Shown here: positions 7,738 through 13,503 of the stretch, in pieces
Layout of the letters: each line of letters opens with the position of its first letter
Position numbering within the stretch: position 1 is the first letter of the stretch
Assembly (NCBI GenBank): GCA_036556965.1
Contig: DATBIO010000083.1
Span: 1-13,503 of the forward strand
Reading direction: 5' to 3'
DNA length: 13,503 bases
From: DATBIO01 sp036556965
Lineage (GTDB): Bacteria; Acidobacteriota; Vicinamibacteria; Fen-336
Notes under the pieces: model-generated
The model's database searches: none
What the model was told of the DNA's origin: nothing
Seen by the model: the letters and a program-made list of their open reading frames with translations, nothing else
Translations under genes and position numbers: made by a program

Positions 7738-9093
7738 ATGACCGTCTTCGACCGCCGCCGGCTGCCGCCCTCCGTCTTCAAGCTGGACGTCGACCGCATG
7801 CGCGAGGGCTGGTACTCCGACAAGTACTTCATCAACGTCGCGAACACCCTGGCCCAGCTCGCCGCGCGGGGGTACCGCTTCGGCGGCACGGCCCCCGACC
7901 TGTCCGACATCGACGTGGACCTGCGCAACGTGGACGTCGGGTCCATCGAGGTGGAGATGCAGTGGTTCGCCCGGCGCCAGCCCAGCTGCGTGGTGGTCGG
8001 GGTGGACAAGGCGCTGGCCATCCTCCGGGAGTGCACGGGGTACCGGGACGGGGCCGGCCGCTTCGTGAACACCTTCGACCGCATGGAGGTGTGGGCGGTG
8101 CACGACGGGTCGGAGGCGGCCTACGACGGCGACCTCCTGAACGTGACCCCGGTCATGCGCGTGCGCGGGCGCTACCGCGACTTCGCCATCCTGGAGACCC
8201 CCATCCTCGGCACCCTGACCCGCGGCAGCCGCGTGGCCACCAACGTCTACGAGGTCATGAAGGCGGCCCGGGGCAAGCAGGTGCTGTTCTTCCCGGCGCG
8301 CTTCGACGCCCACGAGGTGCAGGCCGCCGACGGCTACGCCTACCAGGTGGGGGTGCAGCTCTTCAACCAGAACTTCGGCAAGAGCCTGGCCGCCTACGTC
8401 TCCACCGACGCCCAGGGCGACTGGTGGGGGGGGGCGGGCGGGGGCACGGTGGCCCACGCCGCCATCGCCTGCTTCCTGGGGGACACCGCGGAGGCCATGA
8501 TGGCCTTCGCCGCCACCACGCCGCCGGACATACCGCGCATCGCGCTGGTGGACTTCCGCAACGACTGCGTGGGCACGTCGCTGGCCGTCATCCGCACCAT
8601 GTTCCGGCGTTACCTGGCCCTCGTGCGCGAAGGGCGGGTCGAGGAGGCGCGCAAGTACAAGCTCTACGGCGTGCGTCCCGACACCTCGTCCAACATGCGC
8701 GACGTTTCCGTGCCGCCGCTGGGGGACCGGCAGCTCGACTGCGGCGTGAACGCGCGCCTGGTGTTCGCCATCCGCGAGGCCATCGACCACGACTGGAAGG
8801 AGTGGGGCCTTTCCGGAGAGGACGCGGCGGTGGCCGAGGCCTACTGCAAGGAGGTGCGGATCGCGGTGACGGGGGGGTTCACCCCGGCCAAGATCCGCGA
8901 GTTCGAGGCGCTCAAGGTCCCCGCCGACGTCTACGGCGTCGGCTCCTGGCTGCTCTCCTCCTGCGACGTGTGCGGCACCAACAACGACTTCACCGCCGAC
9001 GTGGTCCGCGTGCGCATCGACGGGCGCTGGTACGACCTGGCCAAGGTCGGCCGCCGTGCCTGCGACAACCTGATGCTGGAGAGGGTGGAGTGA
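7738..9093 (+). CDS. Nicotinate phosphoribosyltransferase-family protein (divergent)
   Basis: 451 residues. Family features run in order: an N-terminal motif with Tyr-Phe (GWYSDKYF, ~21-28), FAILETPILGTLTRGS (~148-163), the KQVLFFPARFDAHE region (~180-193), the Gly-rich GGGTVAHA segment with H240, ALVDFRND (~268-275) and GVRPDTSSNMRD (~311-322). Nicotinate phosphoribosyltransferases use these elements to bind nicotinate, PRPP and phosphate in the NAD salvage (Preiss-Handler) pathway in the cytoplasm. Two motifs depart from the common form: the usual 'RlDSGDL'-type loop reads RPDTSSNM, and the usual 'VDTYD' place reads VDFRND. A CxxC (C409, C412; SSCDVCGTNN) lies near the C terminus. The family assignment is good; exact substrate (nicotinate or another base) is less sure. 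Codons carry a run of nine G just before H240. The gene overlaps the ccdA-like start by GTGA, implying one message. Confidence 0.8.
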   Translation: MTVFDRRRLPPSVFKLDVDRMREGWYSDKYFINVANTLAQLAARGYRFGGTAPDLSDIDVDLRNVDVGSIEVEMQWFARRQPSCVVVGVDKALAILRECTGYRDGAGRFVNTFDRMEVWAVHDGSEAAYDGDLLNVTPVMRVRGRYRDFAILETPILGTLTRGSRVATNVYEVMKAARGKQVLFFPARFDAHEVQAADGYAYQVGVQLFNQNFGKSLAAYVSTDAQGDWWGGAGGGTVAHAAIACFLGDTAEAMMAFAATTPPDIPRIALVDFRNDCVGTSLAVIRTMFRRYLALVREGRVEEARKYKLYGVRPDTSSNMRDVSVPPLGDRQLDCGVNARLVFAIREAIDHDWKEWGLSGEDAAVAEAYCKEVRIAVTGGFTPAKIREFEALKVPADVYGVGSWLLSSCDVCGTNNDFTADVVRVRIDGRWYDLAKVGRRACDNLMLERVE

Positions 9094-9827
9094 CCACGTC
9101 CGTCTCCATCCTCACCGCCTTCGCCGGCGGGCTGGCCTCCTTCGTCTCCCCCTGCGTGCTGCCCATCGTGCCCGGCTACCTCTCCTTCGTCAGCGGCGTC
9201 AACGTGGCCGACCTGCGCGGGGAGCGGCCGCCGCGGGTGGTGGCCGCGCGTGTGGCCGCCGCCTGCGCCGCTTTCGTGGCCGGCTTCTCCACCGTCTTCG
9301 TGGCCCTGGGCGCCGCGGCCAGCCTCGTGGGCTACTACCTGCAGCAGTACAAGCGCGAGCTCGGCTTCGCCGGCGGCCTCGTCATCATCCTGCTCGGGCT
9401 GCACACCATGGGCGTGCTCCCCATCCGCTGGCTGCTCTACGAGAAGAGGGCGGAGGTGCGCACGCGGCCCGCCACCCTGCTGGGCGCCTATGTGGTGGGA
9501 CTGGCCTTCGCCTTCGGGTGGACGCCGTGCATCGGGCCCATCCTCGGCGCCATCCTCTTCTACGCCTCGCAGCAGGACACCATGCAGGAGGGCGTGATCC
9601 TGCTCTCCGCCTACTCCGCGGGCCTGGGCGTGCCGTTCCTGGCCTCCGGCCTGGCCGTCAACCGCTTCTTCGCCGCGTCCGTCCGCCTCAAGAGGCACAT
9701 GCGCGCGGTGGAGCGCGTCTCCGGCGCCCTCCTCGTCGCCGTGGGCGTCCTGCTCGTCACGGATCGGCTGGCCGTGCTGGCCAACTACTTCGCGCGCCTG
9801 TTCCCGGCCCTCTCCCGTCTCGGCTGA
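9090..9827 (+). CDS. ccdA: CcdA-type cytochrome c biogenesis / thiol-disulfide electron transporter
   Basis: 245 residues, starting at GTG (9090), which overlaps the preceding stop as GTGA. GGAGAGGG, ending four bases before the start, is a plausible ribosome binding site. About six transmembrane segments are arranged as two related triplets, each with the family's redox cysteine: C22 in SFVSPCVLPIVPGYL and C147 in GWTPCIGPILG. CcdA/DsbD-beta proteins use this pair to carry reducing equivalents from cytoplasmic thioredoxin across the inner membrane to periplasmic thioredoxin-like proteins, for cytochrome c maturation or oxidative-stress repair. The length is normal for CcdA and no periplasmic DsbD domains are attached. 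The likely partner is the TlpA-like protein encoded at 11471. The last 71 bases overlap the 3' end of the opposing membrane-protein gene. Confidence 0.9.
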   Translation: MTTSVSILTAFAGGLASFVSPCVLPIVPGYLSFVSGVNVADLRGERPPRVVAARVAAACAAFVAGFSTVFVALGAAASLVGYYLQQYKRELGFAGGLVIILLGLHTMGVLPIRWLLYEKRAEVRTRPATLLGAYVVGLAFAFGWTPCIGPILGAILFYASQQDTMQEGVILLSAYSAGLGVPFLASGLAVNRFFAASVRLKRHMRAVERVSGALLVAVGVLLVTDRLAVLANYFARLFPALSRLG

Positions 9828-11442
9828 CCTCGTAGATCCGGTCTCCGTCGCGCGCCACCGCGGCCAGGTGGAAGAGGCGCGAGCGGTCGAAGGGCTCCAC
9901 CAGGTGGCCCACGCCGGCGCGCCGCCCCACGGGCAGGATCACGTAGCGCACGGGGAAGCGCTCGAGCAGCAGGCGCGTGGCCCGGTTCTCGTCCAGGTCC
10001 TCGACGCGCCGGTCGAGCCAGTGGTTGCGGATCGTCCAGTCCAGCCGCATCCAGTCGGGAGGGACGTAGGCGGAGCCCTGGCCGTTGATGGTGGGCAGGC
10101 CGTGCCGCGCCGCCCAGACCATGCAGTCGAAGCAGATCACGGGAAGGTCGAGCACCGGCCCCCGCGGCAGGCCGCGCAGCACCTCGTAGGCCGGCGGCAC
10201 CCCCGCCGCCACGCGCTGCAGCCGCGGAGGCGGTCCCACCGTCTCCACCACGGCCAGGAGGGGCAGCAGGCCCGCCCAGCGGCCGCCGGCCAGGCGGAGG
10301 GTGGCCGCGCCGATCCCGGCCAGGACGGCCAGGAGCAGGACGGCCACGGTGGCGAAGGTGAACGGGTGCCGCATGCTGTCGAGGGGGGGCACGGCCGTGA
10401 GCCAGGCGTAGGGCAGGGTGACGGCGTGGCCGGCCACGGTGCCGCTCGGTCCCAGCGCGACGACGAGCAGGACCAGGATGGCGGTCCCGTAGTAGGCGGT
10501 CTCCGGCCGGCGGCGGGCGAGGGCCAGCGTGCCCAGGCCCAGGGACAGCAGCCCGGGGAACAGGAGCAGGCCGCGCGCGCCCAGCGTGTCGCGGTAGACG
10601 TAGGCCCGGCTGCCGAGGTCCTGCGCGGGGTGGAACGACATCTTCATGGACACGCCCGGTGGCCGCCGCAGGCCGTGCGCGTCCCGCAGGGCCATGTAGG
10701 CGCGCACGTAGGGGGCCGTCAGCACCAGGGCCAGCGCCGCGCCCCCCAGGGCGAAGCCGAGAGCACGCCCCCGGAAGAGGGTGCGGACGTGCAGGGCCGC
10801 GAAGACCACGGTCAGCACCACCGCCGCCACCGCGAAATAGCCGCTCGTCTGCGCCCCCACGGCGGCGCTCAGGCCGGCCAGCAGCGCGGGGCCGGGGCCG
10901 GGGCGCCGCGCCAGGCGGTGGAGGCCGAGGAGGTAGAGGGCGAGCCAGCCCGTGTTGAGCATGGGCAGGTGATAGAGGTGCTCGAGCTGCTGGGAGGCGA
11001 AGCCGGCCAGCACTCCCGACATCACGCCCGCCGGCCGGCTGCCCGTCAGGTCGCGCACCAGCGCGTGGAACGACCAGCCGCTGAAGGCCAGGGCCAGCAG
11101 GACGCCCGCGTTGTACAGGGGCACGGGGTCGCGGAGGAAGGGGTGCAGGGGCAGGAGGAGCACGGCCGTGCCCAGCATGACCTCCGAGCAGATCAGGGCC
11201 GCGCCCAGGGGATGGAAGGTGTTGCCGCCGAAGATCGCGGAGGGCTGCCCCAGGTGCCCCAGCAGCCAGTGCAGCGACCACATGTCCTTGAGGGGGTCGC
11301 CCGTGGCCAGGGTCAGGGAGGCCATGTCGGAGGCGAGGGGCCGCACGGCGAGCGCGGCCAGCGCCACGAAGAGGAGGAGCACGGCCGCCTCCGTCAGCAG
11401 GCCGCGCGCGAGGCGGCTCCGGCGCGCGGAGGCGGGTGCCAT
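9757..11442 (-). CDS. Polytopic membrane protein, GT-C glycosyltransferase-like
   Basis: 561 residues with roughly ten or more hydrophobic segments between residues 18 and 400, and a soluble C-terminal part (~405-561). Early in the chain, after the first membrane helix, comes ATGDPLKDMWSLHWLLGH (46-63), an acidic loop in the position where GT-C enzymes keep catalytic acids (D49, D53). PPLDSMRHPFTF (352-363) resembles the Leu-Asp-x-x-Arg-x-Pro-Phe loop of YfhO-like and related membrane glycosyltransferases. The C-terminal part (GPVLDLPV, LPTINGQGSAY, VRYVILPVG) is also in that style. The fold class is inferred; donor, acceptor and activity are unknown, and a non-enzymatic membrane protein cannot be excluded. 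The ATG at 11442 is chosen because the membrane helix follows it directly and earlier starts would run into the divergent tlpA-like gene. No ribosome binding site is visible. The last ~24 codons overlap ccdA tail-to-tail. Confidence 0.75.
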   Translation of the reverse strand: MAPASARRSRLARGLLTEAAVLLLFVALAALAVRPLASDMASLTLATGDPLKDMWSLHWLLGHLGQPSAIFGGNTFHPLGAALICSEVMLGTAVLLLPLHPFLRDPVPLYNAGVLLALAFSGWSFHALVRDLTGSRPAGVMSGVLAGFASQQLEHLYHLPMLNTGWLALYLLGLHRLARRPGPGPALLAGLSAAVGAQTSGYFAVAAVVLTVVFAALHVRTLFRGRALGFALGGAALALVLTAPYVRAYMALRDAHGLRRPPGVSMKMSFHPAQDLGSRAYVYRDTLGARGLLLFPGLLSLGLGTLALARRRPETAYYGTAILVLLVVALGPSGTVAGHAVTLPYAWLTAVPPLDSMRHPFTFATVAVLLLAVLAGIGAATLRLAGGRWAGLLPLLAVVETVGPPPRLQRVAAGVPPAYEVLRGLPRGPVLDLPVICFDCMVWAARHGLPTINGQGSAYVPPDWMRLDWTIRNHWLDRRVEDLDENRATRLLLERFPVRYVILPVGRRAGVGHLVEPFDRSRLFHLAAVARDGDRIYEVSRDGRGPGTGARSSWPARPADP

Positions 11443-11454
11443 CAGGGGACGCCG

Positions 11455-11461
11455 TATAATA
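11455..11461. promoter_or_regulatory. Overlapping divergent -10 boxes between the membrane-protein and tlpA-like genes
   Basis: On the plus strand TATAAT (11455-11460) ends 10 bases before the tlpA-like ATG at 11471. On the minus strand the same bases read TATTAT (11461-11456), which ends 13 bases before the membrane-protein ATG at 11442. One seven-base AT-rich island could therefore serve as the -10 element both ways, giving two messages with very short leaders. No -35 is recognisable on either side. The plus-strand box is convincing; the minus-strand use is inferred from symmetry and position. Confidence 0.5.
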
Positions 11462-11470
11462 TGAGGCTCG

Positions 11471-11989
11471 ATGGCCTCGCGGACACTGACCCTCCTCGCC
11501 GGCGCCGCCCTCTCCGTCTCCTGCATGAAGGCCCCCGTGGCGGCGGCCCGCGTCCCCGCTCCCGGCTTCGACCTGCCCGACCTCTCCGGGGGACGCCTCT
11601 CCCTGTCCGCCCTGAAGGGCAAGGTGGTGGTGCTGGACTTCTGGGCCACCTGGTGCGGCCCCTGCATCGAGGAGATCCCCCAGTACGCGGACTTCTGGCA
11701 CCGGAACCGCGGCCGGGGGGTGGAGGTGGTGGGGCTGGTGTTCGAGTCGGGCTCGCCGGAGGACATCCAGGACTTCATCCGCGAGCACCGCATCCCCTAC
11801 CGTCAGCTGGTGGGCGACGACCGGGTGCAGGAGGCCTACGGCGCCAACCAGGGCTTCCCCACCACCTTCGTCGTGGACGGCCAGGGCGTCATCGTCGAGA
11901 AGCTGCTCGGCGCCGTGCCCGGGAAGTTCGAGAAGCTGCAGCAGGCGGTGGACGCGGCCCTGGCCGCTCCCAGGACGGCGTCGCGCTGA
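11471..11989 (+). CDS. TlpA/ResA-like thiol-disulfide oxidoreductase, exported
   Basis: 172 residues with a thioredoxin fold. The redox motif WCGPC has C62 and C65 (FWATWCGPCIEEIP), and the cis-proline is P130 in GFPTTFVVDGQG. The AhpC/TSA-like lead-in (PGFDLPDLSGGRLSLSALKGK, stated in two parts: residues 31-40 and 41-51) is typical of TlpA/ResA proteins. These reduce disulfides outside the cytoplasm, for example in apocytochrome c, using electrons from CcdA. The N terminus (1-18) is hydrophobic and ends LSVSC; C18 could be a lipidation site, although the lipobox is imperfect, so either a lipoprotein or a plain signal-anchored form is possible. GAGG at 11463-11466 could be a weak ribosome site but lies at the predicted transcript start. 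The gene is followed after 29 bases by mrp on the same strand, probably in one operon. Confidence 0.9.
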   Translation: MASRTLTLLAGAALSVSCMKAPVAAARVPAPGFDLPDLSGGRLSLSALKGKVVVLDFWATWCGPCIEEIPQYADFWHRNRGRGVEVVGLVFESGSPEDIQDFIREHRIPYRQLVGDDRVQEAYGANQGFPTTFVVDGQGVIVEKLLGAVPGKFEKLQQAVDAALAAPRTASR

Positions 11990-12018
11990 CGCGCACGCCA
12001 GATAGGCGCGGTAGAGAG

Positions 12019-13089
12019 ATGGCAGTCACGGAAGAGCAGGTCCTGGCCGCCCTGCGCGGCGTGCAGGACCCCGACCTCCACAAGGACATCGTCAGCCTGG
12101 GCTTCGTCAAGGAGGTCCGGATCGAAGGGGGCGCGGTGGACTTCACCATCGAGCTGACCACGCCCGCCTGCCCGGTCAAGGACGAGATGAAGGCGGACGC
12201 GGAGCGCCGCGTGGCCGCCCTCCCCGGTGTCACCACCGCGCGCGCGGCCATGACGGCCGCGGTGCGCGCGCGCGGCGGGTTCGGCCGCCAGGAGCTGCCG
12301 GGCATCCGGAACATCGTGGCCGTGGGCGCGGGCAAGGGCGGCGTGGGCAAGTCCACCACCGCGGTGAACCTGGCCGTGGCCCTGCGCCTGAAAGGGGCCC
12401 GGGTGGGCCTCATGGACACCGACGTGTACGGTCCCAACATCCCGCAGATGCTGGGCATCACGGGCGGCCCCGAGGTCAGCGAGGAGAGGCGCATGGTCCC
12501 GCCGGAGGCCCACGGCGTGAAGGTCATCTCCATGGGCATGCTGGTGCCGCCCGACCAGCCCGTGATCTGGCGGGGGCCCATGCTGCACGGGGCCGTGCAG
12601 CAGTTCATGCGCGACGTGGAGTGGGGGGAGCTCGACTACCTGGTGGTGGACCTCCCCCCGGGCACGGGCGACGTGGCCCTCAGCATGGCCCAGAGCGTGC
12701 CCATGGCGGGAGCGGTGGTGGTCACCACCCCGCAGGGCGTCTCCGTCTCCGACGTGCGCAAGGCGGTGGGCATGTTCCGGCAGCTCAACATACCCGTCCT
12801 GGGGGCGATCGAGAACATGAGCCTCTTCGTCTGTCCGCACTGCGCCCACGAGACGGCGATCTTCGGCCAGGGCGGCGGGGAGGCCATGGCCCACGACCTG
12901 GGCATCCCCTTCCTGGGCGCGGTGCCCATCGACACCCGCGTGCGCGAGGGCGGGGACACCGGCCGTCCCATCGTGGTCGAAGCCCCCGAGTCCCCGGCCG
13001 CCCTGGCCTTCGCCCAGGTCGCGGGCAAGGTGGCGGCGCAGATCTCGATCCAGGCCATGCGCGTCCTGCGCGTCATCCAGACGGCCTAG
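12019..13089 (+). CDS. mrp: Mrp/ApbC/NBP35-family P-loop ATPase, iron-sulfur cluster carrier
   Basis: 356 residues, full length for the fused form. Residues 1-85 are a MIP18/DUF59-like domain with its conserved Cys in LTTPACPVKDE (C51). The ParA/MinD-type ATPase follows: the deviant Walker A GKGGVGKS (105-112), MDTDVYGPNIP (132-142), the Walker B-like YLVVDLPPGTGD (207-218), and the metal-binding CPHC (C272, C275) after IENMSLFV. In this family the two CxxC cysteines of a dimer hold a bridging 4Fe-4S cluster that is passed to apo-proteins in the cytoplasm, with ATP hydrolysis needed in vivo. All key residues are present. The start ATG has only AGAGAG directly upstream and lies 29 bases after the tlpA-like stop, so co-transcription is likely. 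A strong hairpin follows the stop. Confidence 0.95.
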   Translation: MAVTEEQVLAALRGVQDPDLHKDIVSLGFVKEVRIEGGAVDFTIELTTPACPVKDEMKADAERRVAALPGVTTARAAMTAAVRARGGFGRQELPGIRNIVAVGAGKGGVGKSTTAVNLAVALRLKGARVGLMDTDVYGPNIPQMLGITGGPEVSEERRMVPPEAHGVKVISMGMLVPPDQPVIWRGPMLHGAVQQFMRDVEWGELDYLVVDLPPGTGDVALSMAQSVPMAGAVVVTTPQGVSVSDVRKAVGMFRQLNIPVLGAIENMSLFVCPHCAHETAIFGQGGGEAMAHDLGIPFLGAVPIDTRVREGGDTGRPIVVEAPESPAALAFAQVAGKVAAQISIQAMRVLRVIQTA

Positions 13090-13105
13090 GCGGGGCCAGG
13101 AGGAA

Positions 13106-13129
13106 GGGGCGGCCCCGGAGGGCCGCCCC
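13106..13129. terminator. Perfect GC hairpin between convergent mrp and TonB-receptor genes
   Basis: GGGGCGGCCC (13106-13115) and GGGCCGCCCC (13120-13129) form a perfect 10-bp stem with a four-base loop (CGGA), 16 bases after the mrp stop and 20 bases from the receptor stop. It is placed as a terminator serving both converging genes, but neither strand has a T-run after it. It may act as a T-less terminator, a collision barrier or a 3'-end stabiliser. The hairpin is plain in the sequence; the function is inferred. Confidence 0.6.
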
Positions 13130-13149
13130 CGCACGCCGCGTGCGTGCGA

Positions 13150-13503
13150 CTAGAAGAGGTAGCGAGCGGCCACCACGATGCGGCGGCTGCCCCCGTCCGT
13201 CCCCTTCTCGTTGAGGAAGTTGGCGGAGTTGATGCGCGACTCCGGGATGCCGAAGTTCCGGTGGTTGAGCGCGTTGAAGAGCTGGATCCAGATCTGCAGC
13301 CGGTGGTCGCCCTTGATGCGGGTGGTCTTGATGAACCCGATGTCGAGGTTCTCGATGCCGTCCGCGCGCAGCGAGTTGCGCGGCACGTTGCCCACGCGCT
13401 CGCCGGCGCAGGTGGCGGACGGGTTGCCGCACAGCTGCCGGAAGAGCCGGGCCCCGCCCGCGTCCAGGATCTCCTGGATGGTCATGTCGGAGAGGTCGAG
13501 GTC
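13150..13503 (-). CDS. TonB-dependent receptor (Oar-like), C-terminal fragment
   Basis: Partial: the last 117 residues of a gene that continues past the right edge. The end shows outer-membrane beta-barrel strands, with the characteristic LFNALNHRNFGIP strand-turn and a final RRIVVAARYLF, whose terminal Phe is the usual outer-membrane assembly signal. Receptors with this tail are abundant in Acidobacteriota, usually with an N-terminal carboxypeptidase-regulatory-like domain and a plug; those parts are outside the window, so the Oar-like label rests on tail similarity. A nearby cysteine pair (CGNPSATC) probably lies in an extracellular loop. Substrate cannot be told. The gene converges on mrp across 60 bases that hold the hairpin. 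Confidence 0.85.
   Translation of the reverse strand, partial: DLDLSDMTIQEILDAGGARLFRQLCGNPSATCAGERVGNVPRNSLRADGIENLDIGFIKTTRIKGDHRLQIWIQLFNALNHRNFGIPESRINSANFLNEKGTDGGSRRIVVAARYLF

Noticed and set aside
9093..9099. Possible fusion of the phosphoribosyltransferase-family protein with CcdA in one reading frame
   Set aside because: The stop at 9091-9093 is clear and the CcdA frame is shifted. The GTG at 9090 with GGAGAGGG before it gives a normal CcdA N terminus.
9868..12018. A plus-strand open frame joined in front of mrp that would make a 1073-residue protein
   Set aside because: The part before 12019 is antisense to the membrane-protein gene and then out of frame with the tlpA-like gene. 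Its composition is that of a shadow, and Mrp has its full usual length from 12019.
1..13503. CRISPR arrays, tRNA or rRNA genes, insertion sequences, toxin-antitoxin or defence genes
   Set aside because: I saw no spaced direct repeats, no cloverleaf-like or rRNA-like stretch, no transposase or integrase motifs, and every gene is accounted for by other families. The gaps (99 bp at most) are too small to hide such systems.

Overview
The window is 13.5 kb of very GC-rich bacterial chromosome. It most likely comes from an Acidobacteriota bacterium, possibly a Vicinamibacteria- or Thermoanaerobaculia-like lineage. Three things suggest this: the tail of an Oar-like TonB-dependent receptor (LFNALNHRNFG ... 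RYLF), a serine/threonine kinase with a TPR tail, and a small exported coiled-coil protein opening with an AAREKERR-type segment. The assignment is by protein style only; no rRNA or tRNA is present. Coding density is very high: the longest gap without a gene is 99 bp, so there is no stretch over 300 bp to describe.

Layout. (1) 2-1687 (+): tail of a Ser/Thr protein kinase, with TPR repeats and a long Pro/Ala linker. (2) 1750-2286 (+): a 178-aa exported coiled-coil protein behind its own TATAAT promoter, a leader hairpin and a strong ribosome binding site. (3) On the minus strand, a membrane PAS/GAF histidine kinase (4861-7638) is followed by a secreted M1-like zinc metallopeptidase (2306-4864). 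They overlap by four bases (GTGA) and form one unit transcribed leftward. (4) Diverging from it, a nicotinate phosphoribosyltransferase-family gene (7738-9093, +) overlaps, again by GTGA, a CcdA-type thiol-electron transporter (9090-9827, +). (5) A minus-strand polytopic membrane protein of GT-C glycosyltransferase style (9757-11442) overlaps the ccdA end tail-to-tail by 71 bp. It shares a 28-bp divergent promoter region with (6) a TlpA-like thiol-disulfide protein (11471-11989, +), followed by an Mrp/ApbC P-loop iron-sulfur carrier (12019-13089, +). (7) A perfect GC-rich hairpin separates mrp from the C-terminal end of a TonB-dependent receptor (13150 to beyond the window, -).

How they fit together. 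CcdA and TlpA are the usual membrane and periplasmic halves of a reductant-delivery chain; here the membrane-protein gene lies between them. TlpA and Mrp point to thiol and Fe-S housekeeping. The histidine kinase and the exported metallopeptidase are probably made together, but no response regulator is visible. Three perfect TATAAT boxes stand out in the GC-rich sequence; two lie only 10-11 bases before a start codon, which suggests nearly leaderless messages.

I found no CRISPR array, transposase, prophage, toxin-antitoxin or obvious defence system. The region reads as an ordinary chromosomal segment with several unusual details, not as a new multi-gene system.
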